Origin: Nocardioides sp. R-C-SC26
GTDB lineage: Bacteria > Actinomycetota > Actinomycetes > Propionibacteriales > Nocardioidaceae
Length of the DNA stretch: 34,022 nucleotides
Direction of reading: 5' to 3'
NCBI RefSeq assembly: GCF_021246465.1
Contig: NZ_JAHRHK010000008.1
Span: forward strand, 110,647-144,668
Positions within the stretch are counted from its first letter, which is position 1; every line of letters begins with the position of its first letter. Below, one piece after another: positions 15,845-25,056 of this stretch. A model generated the notes under the pieces. It worked only from the letters and a program-made list of their open reading frames with translations. It did no database searches and was not told the DNA's origin. Position numbers and translations under genes: made by a program.

Positions 15845-16888
15845 TCAGGCGGTGCGGTGGGCGACGAGGTCGGCGAAGTCCTCCAACGCCTGGCGCACCG
15901 AGCCCGGCGGCAGGACGGCGAGCAGGCGCTTGGCCTCCTCGGCCTGCGCGACGACGTAGTCGCGCGCCTGCGTCAGGGCCGGGTGACGGCGCAGCAGCTC
16001 CAGCGCCTCCTCGACGTCGGCGTCGTCGGTGATCGGACCGGCGAGCAGAGCGTGCAGGCGCGCATCCGCCGGATCACCGGATGCCTGTGCCATCAACGTC
16101 GGGAGCGTCGGCACGCCCTCACGCAGGTCGGTGCCGGGCGTCTTGCCGGACTCCTCGGTCTCCGAGGCGATGTCGAGGATGTCGTCGCTGAGCTGGAACG
16201 CGGTGCCGACGAGCTCGCCGTAGGCGGTGAGCGCCTCCTCGATCTCCGCGGAGGCACCGCTGAAGCGGGCGCCATAGCGAGCGGAGGTGGCGATCAGCGA
16301 GCCGGTCTTTCCGGCGACGACGTCGAGGTAGTGCTGCAGTTCCCGGCCGGGCTCTGGCTTCACGGTCTCCAGGATCTGGCCCTCGACGAGACGGGTGAAC
16401 GTCTCCGCCTGGATGCGGACGGCGTCCGCTCCGAGCAGCGCGGTCAACTCCGAGGACTTCGCGAACAACCAGTCGCCGGTGAGGATCGCGACGTGGTTGT
16501 CCCACCGGGCGTTGGCGGAGTCGGCGCCGCGCCGCAGCGCGGCCTCGTCCATCACGTCGTCGTGGTAGAGCGACCCGACGTGGGTGATCTCGACGACGCA
16601 GGCTGCCGTGACGACGTCGGGCGAGTCCGGCGTCAGGCCCGCCTCCGCCGCCAGCAGCACCAGGAGGGGCCGGAACCGCTTGCCGCCCGCCGACAGCAGG
16701 TGCTGAGCGGCCTCGGTCACGTAGGGCGCGCGGCTCTCGGCATGTCGGAACAGGTCGGCCTCGACCTGGCCCATCCTCGACGTCAGGCGAGCCGCGAGCT
16801 CCGCATCGGCGATCGGCAGCGCGAGATCGAGTGGCATCGTGCCGCTCGAGCCGTCCGCGCCGTCGGCAGAGCCCCCAGTCGTCCTCAC
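15845..16888 (-). CDS. Polyprenyl diphosphate synthase (long-chain trans-prenyltransferase for menaquinone side chain)
   Basis: The protein of up to 347 residues condenses isopentenyl diphosphate units into a long prenyl chain. It has GGKRFRP (68-74), the first Asp-rich motif DDVMD (110-114), GKTGSLIATS, and the second motif DDILD (235-239), all diagnostic of trans-prenyltransferases. The preferred start is GTG at 16888, which overlaps the nuoN stop (GTGA). An ATG at 16837 is possible and would give 330 residues, but it has no clear ribosome-binding site. As the last gene of the nuo run it probably makes the menaquinone tail. The exact chain length cannot be read from the sequence. Confidence 0.92.
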   Translation of the reverse strand: MRTTGGSADGADGSSGTMPLDLALPIADAELAARLTSRMGQVEADLFRHAESRAPYVTEAAQHLLSAGGKRFRPLLVLLAAEAGLTPDSPDVVTAACVVEITHVGSLYHDDVMDEAALRRGADSANARWDNHVAILTGDWLFAKSSELTALLGADAVRIQAETFTRLVEGQILETVKPEPGRELQHYLDVVAGKTGSLIATSARYGARFSGASAEIEEALTAYGELVGTAFQLSDDILDIASETEESGKTPGTDLREGVPTLPTLMAQASGDPADARLHALLAGPITDDADVEEALELLRRHPALTQARDYVVAQAEEAKRLLAVLPPGSVRQALEDFADLVAHRTA

Positions 16889-18468
16889 CTGATGAAGTCT
16901 CCCGCATTCGCCGCGAGGTCGAGCACAGGGCCCGGAATGACGCCGAGCACCACGGAGGCAACCGCACACACGGCGACCGTGGCGGTCGTGAGCGGAGCCG
17001 GCGCGGTGACCGCGGCGACGTCGCCCTCGGGCTCGGTGAAGAACATCAACCGGATGTAGTGCACGTAGAAGTAGATCGCGATGATGCTCGCCGCGATCGC
17101 GACCAGCACGACCGGCCACGCGCCGGCGGCCATGGCGACGGTGAACACCGACCACTTGCCGATGAAGCCGGCCGTGAGCGGGAGGCCCGCCATCGAGAGC
17201 AGGAAGAGCATGAAGGTCGCAGCCACCAACGGCGAGCGCTTGCCGAGGCCGGCCCACCTCGGGAACGCGGGCGCCTCGCCGTTGGCGTCGCGCACCACCG
17301 TGACGAGCGCGAAGGCGCCGACCGTCGCGAAGCCGTAGGAGGTCAGGTAGAAGAGCACAGCCTGCAGGGAGGTGATCTGGCCCTCGGCGAGCTCACCGGG
17401 GCCCTGGATGCCCAGGATGCCGACCAGCAGGAAGCCGGTGTGAGCGATCGCGGAGTAGGCGAGCATGCGCTTCACGTCGGTCTGGACGACGGCGAGGATC
17501 GCGCCGACCAGCATCGTGAGGATGGCGACGGCCCAGATCATCGGCTGCCAGTCCCAACGGTCGGCACCGAAGGCCACGTAGAACAGACGCGCCAGCGCAC
17601 CGAACGCGGCGATCTTGGTGCCGGCGGACATGAAGGCGGTGACCGCAGTCGGGGCCCCCTGATAGACGTCCGGCGTCCACGACTGGAACGGCACGGCCCC
17701 GACCTTGAACAGCAGGCCGACGGAGAGCATCGCGATGCCGATGAGCAGCAGCGGCTTGTCGCCGCTGTTGTTCACCACGGCCTCGTGGATCGCGGCGAAG
17801 TCCATGGAGCCGGCGTACCCGTAGATCAGCGCCACGCCGTAGAGGAAGAACCCGGAGGAGAACGCGCCGAGGAGGAAGTACTTCATCGCCGCCTCCTGGC
17901 TGAGCAGGCGGCGACGACGCGCCAGGCCGCACAGCAGGTAGAGCGGGAGCGAGAGCACCTCGAGCGCCACGAACAGCGTGAGGAGGTCTCCGGCAGCCGG
18001 GAAGAGCATCATGCCGCCGACGGCGAACATCAGCAGGGGGTAGACCTCGGTGTGCGCGAGGCCCTGGTGGGCCGACTGGCGCTCGGCGTCGGTGCCCGGC
18101 AGCGCCGCGGCGTTGCCGGCGAACGCCGAGACCCCGGCCTCCACCCGACGGTCGGCGAACAGGGCGACCCCGGCCAGCGCGAACACGAGCACCAGACCCC
18201 AGAGGTAGACGCTCGGACCGTCGACGACGACCGAGCCCTCGGCTCCGACGACTCCGCGGCCGTTGCCCGACTCGGTCAGCTCGGTGCCGACCCAGATCGT
18301 GGCGCCGAGAGCTGCGATGACGCCGATCCCGGCCAGCGCTACCTGGAGCAGGTGACGGCGGGCGCGGGGCACGAAGGCCTCCACGATGACGCCCAGGCAG
18401 GCGACGCCGAAGACGATGAGCAGCGGCGAGAGCTCGCCGTACTCGATGGTGGGCTTCACGAACTCCAT
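16885..18468 (-). CDS. nuoN: NADH-quinone oxidoreductase subunit N (antiporter-like)
   Basis: The 527-residue integral membrane subunit is one of three antiporter-like proton channels in the complex I arm. About 14 helices are visible. Typical sequences are FVALEVLSLPLYLLCGLARR, KYFLLGAFSSGFFLYGVALIYG, LLFKVGAVPFQSWTPDVYQGAPTAVTAFMSAGTKIAAFGALARL and LAYSAIAHTGFLLVG. The glutamate in ALEVLSLPLY and the lysines in FKVGAVP and GTKIAAFG are the expected proton-path residues. ATG at 18468 is one base after the nuoM stop and is preferred over an earlier in-frame ATG within nuoM. Its stop overlaps the polyprenyl synthase start. Confidence 0.96.
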   Translation of the reverse strand: MEFVKPTIEYGELSPLLIVFGVACLGVIVEAFVPRARRHLLQVALAGIGVIAALGATIWVGTELTESGNGRGVVGAEGSVVVDGPSVYLWGLVLVFALAGVALFADRRVEAGVSAFAGNAAALPGTDAERQSAHQGLAHTEVYPLLMFAVGGMMLFPAAGDLLTLFVALEVLSLPLYLLCGLARRRRLLSQEAAMKYFLLGAFSSGFFLYGVALIYGYAGSMDFAAIHEAVVNNSGDKPLLLIGIAMLSVGLLFKVGAVPFQSWTPDVYQGAPTAVTAFMSAGTKIAAFGALARLFYVAFGADRWDWQPMIWAVAILTMLVGAILAVVQTDVKRMLAYSAIAHTGFLLVGILGIQGPGELAEGQITSLQAVLFYLTSYGFATVGAFALVTVVRDANGEAPAFPRWAGLGKRSPLVAATFMLFLLSMAGLPLTAGFIGKWSVFTVAMAAGAWPVVLVAIAASIIAIYFYVHYIRLMFFTEPEGDVAAVTAPAPLTTATVAVCAVASVVLGVIPGPVLDLAANAGDFIR

Positions 18469-18469
18469 G

Positions 18470-19981
18470 TCAGTGGCCCTCTCCGGACTCGTGCGATCCG
18501 CCGCCCGGCGCAACCGCCGGGGCGTCGTCGGTGACGCCGACGTGCTGCATCAGGTCGTCGATGTAGGGGTTGCTCGCGTCGAGCAGCGGCTGGGGGAAGA
18601 ACCCGAACAGCACCAGCGCCACCATCAGCGGAGCGACAGCGAGGATCTCGCGCTTCCCGGCGTCCGGCGTCGAGGCAACGTCGTCCGGCGTCGGGCCGGT
18701 CATGATGCGCTGGTAGGCCCAGAGCACGTAGATCGCGGCGAGCACGATGCCGCTGACCGCGATGGCGCCGACCCACCAGCGGTAGTCGAAGGCCGAGAGC
18801 AGCACCAGGAACTCGGAGATGAACGAGCTCAGGCCGGGCAGACCCAACGTCGCCAGACCGGCGACCAGGAAGAGGCCCGCAAGGATCGGCGTCGCCTTCT
18901 CCAGTCCGCCCATCTCGCTGATCAGCGTCGTGCCGCGGCGCTTGATGATGTAGCCCGCGATCAGGAAGAGCGCCGCGGTGCCGACCCCGTGGTTGACCAT
19001 GTAGATCACCGCGCCGGAGCCGCCCTGGCTGCTGAAGACGAAGATGCCGAGCACGATGAAGCCGAAGTGGCTCAGCGAGGTCAGACCGATCAGTCGCAGC
19101 ACGTCGTCCTGGCCGATCGCGACGAAGGCGCCGTAGACGATCGAGATGAGCGCCAGCGCGATCACGACCGGCGTGGCCCACTGCGAGGCCTCGGGGAAGA
19201 TCCCCAGACAGAAGCGCAGCATGCCGAACGTGCCGATCTTGTCGAGCACGCAGACCAGCAGCACGCTCGTGCCGGGCGTCGCCTTCTCGGTGGTGTCGGC
19301 GAGCCAGGTGTGCACCGGGAACAACGGCGCCTTGATCGCGAAGGCGATGAAGAAGCCCACGAAGAGCCAGCGCCCCGCCTCGGTGCTGATGTCGAGCTCG
19401 GCCAAGTCGCTGAGCAGGTAGGACGGCGTGCCCTGCTGCGCGGAGACGACGTAGAGGCCGATGACCGAGGCCAGCAGCACCAGGCCGCCGGCGAGCTGGA
19501 ACATCAGGAACTTGATCGCCGCGGCGCTGCGCCCCTCGCGGCCGAAGCCGCCGACCAGGAAGTAGGCCGGGATGAGGGTGGCCTCGAAGACCACGTAGAA
19601 GAGGAAGACGTCGGTGGCGCAGAAGACCGCCAGCGACAGCGCTTCCAGCGCCAGGATCCAGGCGTAGTAGGCCTTCGGGTTCTCACGCCCGCCGTCCCAC
19701 TCGGCCACCAGCACGATCGGGACGAGGACCACGGTGAGCAGCACCATGAGCAGGCCGAGCCCGTCGAGACCGAGCGCGTAGTGCACGCCCAGTGCATCGA
19801 TCCAGGTGTGGGTCTCGGTGAACTGCATGCCGCCGTCGACCTCGTACCGGAGGGCGATGACGCCACCGAGCACGAGAGTCGCCGCGGAGACGGCGAGGCC
19901 CACGGTGCGGGCGATCGTGGCCGGCAGGAATGCCAGGGCGACGGCGCCGACGAGGGGCACGAGGATGAGTGCGGTCAGCAT
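18470..19981 (-). CDS. nuoM: NADH-quinone oxidoreductase subunit M (antiporter-like)
   Basis: The 503-residue antiporter-like membrane subunit has about 14 helices. Proton-path residues are in place: Glu in FYVVFEATLIPAYFLVGG, Lys in FAIKAPLFPVHTWL, and Lys in VLDKIGTFGMLRFCLG. LADTTEKATPGTSVLLV replaces the enterobacterial version in the form usual for actinobacteria. A His/Gly/Ser-rich C-terminal tail of about 20 residues follows the last helix. GGAGGT precedes the ATG at 19981, which lies 43 bp after the nuoL stop, one of the few gaps in the operon. Confidence 0.97.
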   Translation of the reverse strand: MLTALILVPLVGAVALAFLPATIARTVGLAVSAATLVLGGVIALRYEVDGGMQFTETHTWIDALGVHYALGLDGLGLLMVLLTVVLVPIVLVAEWDGGRENPKAYYAWILALEALSLAVFCATDVFLFYVVFEATLIPAYFLVGGFGREGRSAAAIKFLMFQLAGGLVLLASVIGLYVVSAQQGTPSYLLSDLAELDISTEAGRWLFVGFFIAFAIKAPLFPVHTWLADTTEKATPGTSVLLVCVLDKIGTFGMLRFCLGIFPEASQWATPVVIALALISIVYGAFVAIGQDDVLRLIGLTSLSHFGFIVLGIFVFSSQGGSGAVIYMVNHGVGTAALFLIAGYIIKRRGTTLISEMGGLEKATPILAGLFLVAGLATLGLPGLSSFISEFLVLLSAFDYRWWVGAIAVSGIVLAAIYVLWAYQRIMTGPTPDDVASTPDAGKREILAVAPLMVALVLFGFFPQPLLDASNPYIDDLMQHVGVTDDAPAVAPGGGSHESGEGH

Positions 19982-20024
19982 CGGCCGACGACCTCCAATG
20001 AGCGCAGGGAGTGGGCGGTCGCGA

Positions 20025-21953
20025 TCACCAGTTCACCGCCAGCAGGGCGAGGGTGACCAGGACGACGCCGAGGAGCACGGAGAGCGCGTAGGAGCGCACG
20101 TAGCCGGTCTGCGCCTTGCGCAGCAGGTTGCCCACGCCCTTGACGGCCGCACCTCCACCCATGAAGGTGCCGTCGGCCCCACCGCGGTCGAAGGCGACCA
20201 GTCCGCTGACCAGACGGCGACCCGGCTGGACGATCAGGCCCTCGTTGATCGCGTCTCCGTACAGGTCCGCGCGCGCGGCCCTGGTGAGGAACGAGACGTC
20301 GGTGGGAGCGGTCTCCGGCACGTCGCGCTTCTGCACGAGGAAGAAGGCGATCGCGACGCCGACGGCGACCACGGCGACCGTCATCAGCGTGATGACGATG
20401 ATCGGCAACGGCGGCTCGTGGTGGTGCGGCTCGCCGACGACGGGCGCCAGCCACTCCACGATCCAGTCGCCCAGCAGCAGCACGCCACCGAGCACCGAGA
20501 GCGCGGCGAGCACGATCAGCGGCACGGTCATGACGGCGGGCGACTCGTGCGGGTGCACGTCCTTCTGCCAGCGCTTCTTGGTGAAGAAGGTCATCAGCAT
20601 CAGACGGGTCATGTAGAAGCCGGTGACTCCGGCACCGAGCAGCGCGCACAGACCGACGAGCCAGTTGTCGGCCAGCGCCGTCTCGATGATCTTGTCCTTC
20701 GACCAGAACCCGGAGAAGCCGGGGAAGCCGATGATCGCCAGGTAGCCCATGGCGAAGGTCAGGAACGTCACCGGCATGGCCTTGTTGAGCACGCCGTAGT
20801 GCCGCATGTCGACGTCGTCGTTCATGCCGTGCATGACCGACCCGGCGCCGAGGAACATGTTGGCCTTGAAGAAGCCGTGCGTGAGCAGGTGGAAGATCGC
20901 GAACGCGTAGCCGGCCGTGCCGAGACCGGCACCGAGCATCATGTAGCCGATCTGACTCATGGTGGATCCGGCGAGCGCCTTCTTGATGTCGTCCTTGGCG
21001 CACCCGATGACCGCGCCCCACAGGATCGTGACGACGGCGACCACCACGACGGCGGTCTGGGCGTCGGGTGCGTTCTCGAAGACGAAGTTGGACCGCGTGA
21101 TCAGGTAGACGCCGGCGGTCACCATGGTCGCCGCGTGGATGAGGGCGGAGACCGGGGTCGGACCCTCCATCGCGTCGAGCAGCCAGGCCTGCAGCGGCAC
21201 CTGCGCCGACTTTCCGCAGGCACCGATGAGCAGGAGGATCCCGAGCCAGGTCATCGTCGTCTCGGTGGCGTCGCCGGCACCGGCGGAGATCACGCTGAAG
21301 CTCGTGGAGCCGAAGGTGACGAAGGCCAGGAAGATCGCCATCGCCATGCCCATGTCACCGACACGGTTGATGACGAAGGCCTTCTTGGCGGCGGCGGCGG
21401 CGGAGGGCTTGTGCTGCCAGAACCCGATGAGCAGGTAGGAGGCCAGACCCACGCCCTCCCAACCGAGGAAGAGGCCGAGGTAGTTCTCGCTCAGGATCAG
21501 CATGAGCATCGCAGCGACGAACAGGTTCAGGTACCCGAAGAAACGGCGACGCCGCGGGTCGTGGCTCATGTAGCCGATCGAGTAGATGTGGATCAGCGAA
21601 CCCACACCGGTGATCAGCAGGAGGAAGAGCGCGGAGAGCTGGTCGTAGAGGAGGTCCATGCCGACATCGAGGCCGCCGACGTGGATCCAGTCGTAGAGGT
21701 GCTGGGTGATCTGGCGCTCGTCGTCGGCGCGGCCCCACAGCGTGAAGAACATCGCGAGGCTGATGACGAACGAGCCCAGCGCCGTCGCGGTGCCGAGGAG
21801 GTGGCCCCACTTGTCGGTGTAGCGCCCGCCCAGCAGCAGGATCGCGGCCCCCGCGAGCGGGAGTCCGATCACCAGCCACATCAGCGAGAAGACACCGTCC
21901 GCGGCCTCGGGAGTGACCACCGGGATCTGCGACCCGGCCTGAAGGAGGAACAT
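20025..21953 (-). CDS. nuoL: NADH-quinone oxidoreductase subunit L (antiporter-like with lateral helix)
   Basis: The 642-residue protein is the distal antiporter-like subunit, which also provides the long lateral helix along the membrane arm. Visible hallmarks are FLGWEGVGLASYLLIGFW, KKAFVINRVGDMGM, SAQVPLQAWLLDAMEGPTPVSALIHAATMVTAGVYLITR and GCAKDDIKKALAGSTMSQIGYMMLG. The C-terminal half holds a His-rich linker (EPHHHEPPLP) before the final helices. The ATG at 21953 follows the nuoK stop by 16 bases, with AAAGGCG upstream. Confidence 0.97.
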   Translation of the reverse strand: MFLLQAGSQIPVVTPEAADGVFSLMWLVIGLPLAGAAILLLGGRYTDKWGHLLGTATALGSFVISLAMFFTLWGRADDERQITQHLYDWIHVGGLDVGMDLLYDQLSALFLLLITGVGSLIHIYSIGYMSHDPRRRRFFGYLNLFVAAMLMLILSENYLGLFLGWEGVGLASYLLIGFWQHKPSAAAAAKKAFVINRVGDMGMAMAIFLAFVTFGSTSFSVISAGAGDATETTMTWLGILLLIGACGKSAQVPLQAWLLDAMEGPTPVSALIHAATMVTAGVYLITRSNFVFENAPDAQTAVVVVAVVTILWGAVIGCAKDDIKKALAGSTMSQIGYMMLGAGLGTAGYAFAIFHLLTHGFFKANMFLGAGSVMHGMNDDVDMRHYGVLNKAMPVTFLTFAMGYLAIIGFPGFSGFWSKDKIIETALADNWLVGLCALLGAGVTGFYMTRLMLMTFFTKKRWQKDVHPHESPAVMTVPLIVLAALSVLGGVLLLGDWIVEWLAPVVGEPHHHEPPLPIIVITLMTVAVVAVGVAIAFFLVQKRDVPETAPTDVSFLTRAARADLYGDAINEGLIVQPGRRLVSGLVAFDRGGADGTFMGGGAAVKGVGNLLRKAQTGYVRSYALSVLLGVVLVTLALLAVNW

Positions 21954-21969
21954 CAGTAGTCGTCGCCTT

Positions 21970-22263
21970 TCAGAACTTCAGCAGACTCGCGTCGTCGACC
22001 GAGGCCGAACGACGGGTGCGGAAGATGGTCATGATGATGGCGAGGCCGACCACGACCTCCGCAGCCGCGACGACCATCACGAAGAACGCGGTGATCTGGC
22101 CATCGAGGTTGCCGTGCTGCTTGGCGAACGCCACCAGCGAGAGGTTGCAGGCGTTGAGCATCAGCTCGACGCACATGAACACCACGATGGCGTTGCGTCG
22201 CACGAGCACACCGACGGACCCGATCGTGAAGAGGATCGCGGAGAGCACCAGGTACTCGGTCAT
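21970..22263 (-). CDS. nuoK: NADH-quinone oxidoreductase subunit K
   Basis: The 97-residue protein has three membrane helices and forms part of the proton path between NuoH/J and the antiporter subunits. Sequences such as [38 protein letters not shown], with the conserved Glu in CVELML, and [17 protein letters not shown], with a second conserved Glu, are diagnostic. Length is normal. The ATG overlaps the nuoJ stop by four bases. Confidence 0.97.
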   Translation of the reverse strand: MTEYLVLSAILFTIGSVGVLVRRNAIVVFMCVELMLNACNLSLVAFAKQHGNLDGQITAFFVMVVAAAEVVVGLAIIMTIFRTRRSASVDDASLLKF

Positions 22264-23081
22264 GACTGGACGTCCTCCTCGCTGCTGGCCGTGGCGCCGG
22301 AGCGTCCGGAGGTCTCGGGCATCTGCGCTGGATCCACGCCGAGCTGCCGCTTGAGCTCCTCGATGTCCTCGGCGAGGGCGGGGGCCGAGCGCACGGTCCC
22401 GCGGGCGGCGAGCACGCGGCTGACCGAGGCCTCTGCCGCCGTGCCGTCGGGCAGCAACGCCGGAGTGTCGACGGCGTTGTGGCGCGCGTAGACGCCCGGT
22501 GCCGGCAGCGGACCGAGGTGGGTGCCCTTCTCGGCGAAGTCGCGTACTCGCTGGGCAGCGAGGTCCCCCTGCGAGGGCTTCGGCGCCAGGCGCTCACGAT
22601 GGGCGAGCACCATCGCGCCGACCGCTGCGGTGATCAGCAGCGCGCTGGTCACCTCGAAGGCGAAGACGTAGCGGGAGAAGAGGATGTTGGCCAGACCCTG
22701 GATGTTGCCCTCGGCGTTGGCCTCTGCCAGTCCGACGGTCGTGCCGAGCGTGAGCTGCCCGATGCCCACCACCAGGATCAGACCGAGCGCGAGGCCCGCG
22801 ATCGTGGCGAGCACGCGCTGCCCCTTGATGGTCTCCACGACCGAGTCGGAGGCGTCGACGCCGACGAGCATCAGCACGAAGAGGAAGAGCATCAGGATGG
22901 CGCCGGTGTAGACGATGATCTGCACCGCGAACAGGAACGGCGCCTCGAGGACGGCGTAGAGCACGGCGAGGCTGATCATCACCACGGCGAGCAGCAGGGC
23001 GGCGTGCACGGCCTTGCGCACGAACAGGATGCCGAGCGCGGCCAGCACCATCACCGGCGCCAGGATCCAGAACGCGGTCAC
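22260..23081 (-). CDS. nuoJ: NADH-quinone oxidoreductase subunit J
   Basis: The 273-residue membrane subunit has five helices in its first 170 residues, including [30 protein letters not shown], the conserved third helix of NuoJ that bears the pi-bulge region. It continues into a cytoplasmic tail of about 100 residues with [17 protein letters not shown] and Ala/Ser-rich sequence, longer than in enterobacteria but common in actinobacteria. GTG at 23081 overlaps the nuoI stop (GTGA) and gives [13 protein letters not shown], the expected N-terminus. The open frame further upstream is out-of-frame nuoI sequence. Confidence 0.95.
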   Translation of the reverse strand: MTAFWILAPVMVLAALGILFVRKAVHAALLLAVVMISLAVLYAVLEAPFLFAVQIIVYTGAILMLFLFVLMLVGVDASDSVVETIKGQRVLATIAGLALGLILVVGIGQLTLGTTVGLAEANAEGNIQGLANILFSRYVFAFEVTSALLITAAVGAMVLAHRERLAPKPSQGDLAAQRVRDFAEKGTHLGPLPAPGVYARHNAVDTPALLPDGTAAEASVSRVLAARGTVRSAPALAEDIEELKRQLGVDPAQMPETSGRSGATASSEEDVQS

Positions 23082-23677
23082 TGGTCGCCTCCCGTCGTGG
23101 TCGCCCGGAACTCGTTGCGGTAGTAGGCGCCCTCGTCCTCGCCCAGCCGCATCGGGTGCGGCGGCTGCTCCATGCCGGGCAGCAGCGGGGCGAGCAGGTC
23201 GGACTTCTCGTAGATGAGGTCCGCGCGGTTGTTGTCCGCCAGCTCGTACTCGTTGGTCATCGTCAGCGCGCGGGTCGGGCACGCCTCGATGCACAGGCCG
23301 CACAGGATGCAGCGCAGGTAGTTGATCTGGTAGACGCGGCCGTAGCGCTCACCCGGGCTGAACCGCTCCCCGCCGTTCTCGGCGTCGTCGGAGTTCGAGG
23401 CGCCCTCGACGTAGATGGCGTCGGCCGGGCAGGCCCACGCGCAGAGCTCGCAGCCCACGCACTTCTCCAGTCCGTCGGGCCAGCGGTTGAGCTGGTGGCG
23501 GCCGTGGAAGCGAGGCGCGGTCGGCGGCTTCTCGAACGGGTACTGCTCGGTGACGACCTTCTTGAACATCGTGCGGAAGGTGACACCGAACCCGGCGACC
23601 GGGTCCCAGAACTGTTCCTTGAGCGTCTTCGGCTCGTGGTCGCCCTTGGCGACCGGGGCCTTGATCGGCTCGGACAT
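23078..23677 (-). CDS. nuoI: NADH-quinone oxidoreductase subunit I (two [4Fe-4S] clusters)
   Basis: The 199-residue peripheral subunit carries clusters N6a and N6b. Their ligands are [12 protein letters not shown] (Cys73, 76, 79, 83) and [12 protein letters not shown] (Cys123, 126, 129, 133), in perfect ferredoxin pattern. An amphipathic N-terminal region ([20 protein letters not shown]) would contact the membrane arm, as is usual. The start shares one base with the nuoH stop (TGATG), and the stop overlaps the nuoJ start. Confidence 0.97.
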   Translation of the reverse strand: MSEPIKAPVAKGDHEPKTLKEQFWDPVAGFGVTFRTMFKKVVTEQYPFEKPPTAPRFHGRHQLNRWPDGLEKCVGCELCAWACPADAIYVEGASNSDDAENGGERFSPGERYGRVYQINYLRCILCGLCIEACPTRALTMTNEYELADNNRADLIYEKSDLLAPLLPGMEQPPHPMRLGEDEGAYYRNEFRATTTGGDQ

Positions 23678-25056
23678 CAGGAGTCCTCCCCTGCCATCGT
23701 GGACGAGGAGCCCGTCGATCCGGCGCCGGCCGGCACCGTGGTCGGACTCGGGAACGTGAGCGGCGCGGCCGCTCCGCGCGCCGCACCTCCCGCCGGCATC
23801 GGCGGGGTGGGGAAGGCGCCCGGACGTGCCGCCTCGACCGCGGTCGAGGCGGCGTCCTCGTCGTCACCGCGGCCGCCGACGAAGAAGAGCACCAGGAGCA
23901 GCACGAGGAGGACACCGATGCCGATACGAAGGTTGTCGGTCTCCAGCCAGCCCTCGAGCTTGGCGACGCGGAGCACCGCGACGGCGACGATCCAGGCGAT
24001 GGAGATCGGGATCAGACGCTTCCATCCGAACGCCATGAACTGGTCGTAGCGCAGGCGGGGCAGCGAGCCGCGCAGCCAGATGAACATGAAGATGAAGCCG
24101 AGCATCTTGCCCAGGAACCAGATCACCGGGACGTAGCCCTCGTTGGCGCCCGGCCAGAACTCGTCGATCCAGAACGGCGCGTGCCATCCGCCGAGGAACA
24201 GCGTGACGGCGAGAGCCGAGACCGTCGCCATGTTGATGTACTCGGCGAGGAAGAAGAGCGCGAACTTGATCGAGGAGTACTCGGTGTGGAACCCGCCGAC
24301 GAGCTCGCCCTCGGCCTCCGGGAGGTCGAAGGGAGCACGGTTGGTCTCGCCGACCATCGCGATCGTGTAGATCACGAACGACGGGATCAGGATGAGCCCG
24401 AACCAGAGGTCGTCCTGCGCGGCGACGATCTCCGAGGTCGACATCGAGCCGGCGTAGAGGAAGACCGCGACGAGCGCCAGGCCCATCGCGACCTCGTAGG
24501 AGATCATCTGGGCGCTCGAGCGGAGGCCACCGAGCAGGGAGTAGGTCGAGCCGCTGGACCAGCCGCCGAGCACCAGGCCGTAGATGCCGACGGAGGCGAC
24601 GGCCATCACGAACAGCACCGCCACCGGCATGTCGGTGAGCTGCAGCGGCGTCTTCTCGCCGAACATCGTGACCTCGGGCCCGAAGGGGATCACCGAGAAC
24701 GTGGCGAACGCGGCGATCACCGAGATGACCGGCGCGGCGATGAAGACGAGCTTGTCGGCCGCCTTCGGGATGATGTCCTCCTTGAACATCAGCTTAGCGC
24801 CGTCGGCGAGCGACTGCAGAAGCCCGAAGGGCCCGTTGACGTTCGGTCCGATGCGGTGCTGCATCCGGGCCACGACACGGCGCTCCCACCAGATGTTGAA
24901 GAGCGTGAGCAGCACCAGGAAGACGAAGATCAGCAGCGACTTCACCAGGACGATCCACCAGACGTCCTGACCGAAGGCAGCCAGCGGGCCGTCGCCCGGC
25001 TCATCGGCGGCGGCCGAGGCCGAGAGCAGCCCGGTGATGGCAGTCAACGTGGTCAT
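23677..25056 (-). CDS. nuoH: NADH-quinone oxidoreductase subunit H (quinone-site membrane subunit)
   Basis: The 459-residue membrane protein links the quinone pocket to the proton channels. [37 protein letters not shown] (about 58-94) and [24 protein letters not shown] are signature sequences lining the quinone entry. The conserved core ends near residue 400. A tail of roughly 50 residues rich in Ala, Pro and Gly follows ([24 protein letters not shown]), making it longer than the enterobacterial protein, as is frequent in actinobacteria. It shares one base with nuoG at its start and one with nuoI at its end. Confidence 0.97.
   Translation of the reverse strand: MTTLTAITGLLSASAAADEPGDGPLAAFGQDVWWIVLVKSLLIFVFLVLLTLFNIWWERRVVARMQHRIGPNVNGPFGLLQSLADGAKLMFKEDIIPKAADKLVFIAAPVISVIAAFATFSVIPFGPEVTMFGEKTPLQLTDMPVAVLFVMAVASVGIYGLVLGGWSSGSTYSLLGGLRSSAQMISYEVAMGLALVAVFLYAGSMSTSEIVAAQDDLWFGLILIPSFVIYTIAMVGETNRAPFDLPEAEGELVGGFHTEYSSIKFALFFLAEYINMATVSALAVTLFLGGWHAPFWIDEFWPGANEGYVPVIWFLGKMLGFIFMFIWLRGSLPRLRYDQFMAFGWKRLIPISIAWIVAVAVLRVAKLEGWLETDNLRIGIGVLLVLLLVLFFVGGRGDDEDAASTAVEAARPGAFPTPPMPAGGAARGAAAPLTFPSPTTVPAGAGSTGSSSTMAGEDS

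Noticed and set aside
16831..21959. Long plus-strand frames opposite nuoN, nuoM and nuoL
   Set aside because: They are His/Gln/Arg/Asp-rich shadows of membrane-protein genes on the minus strand and have no ribosome-binding sites.
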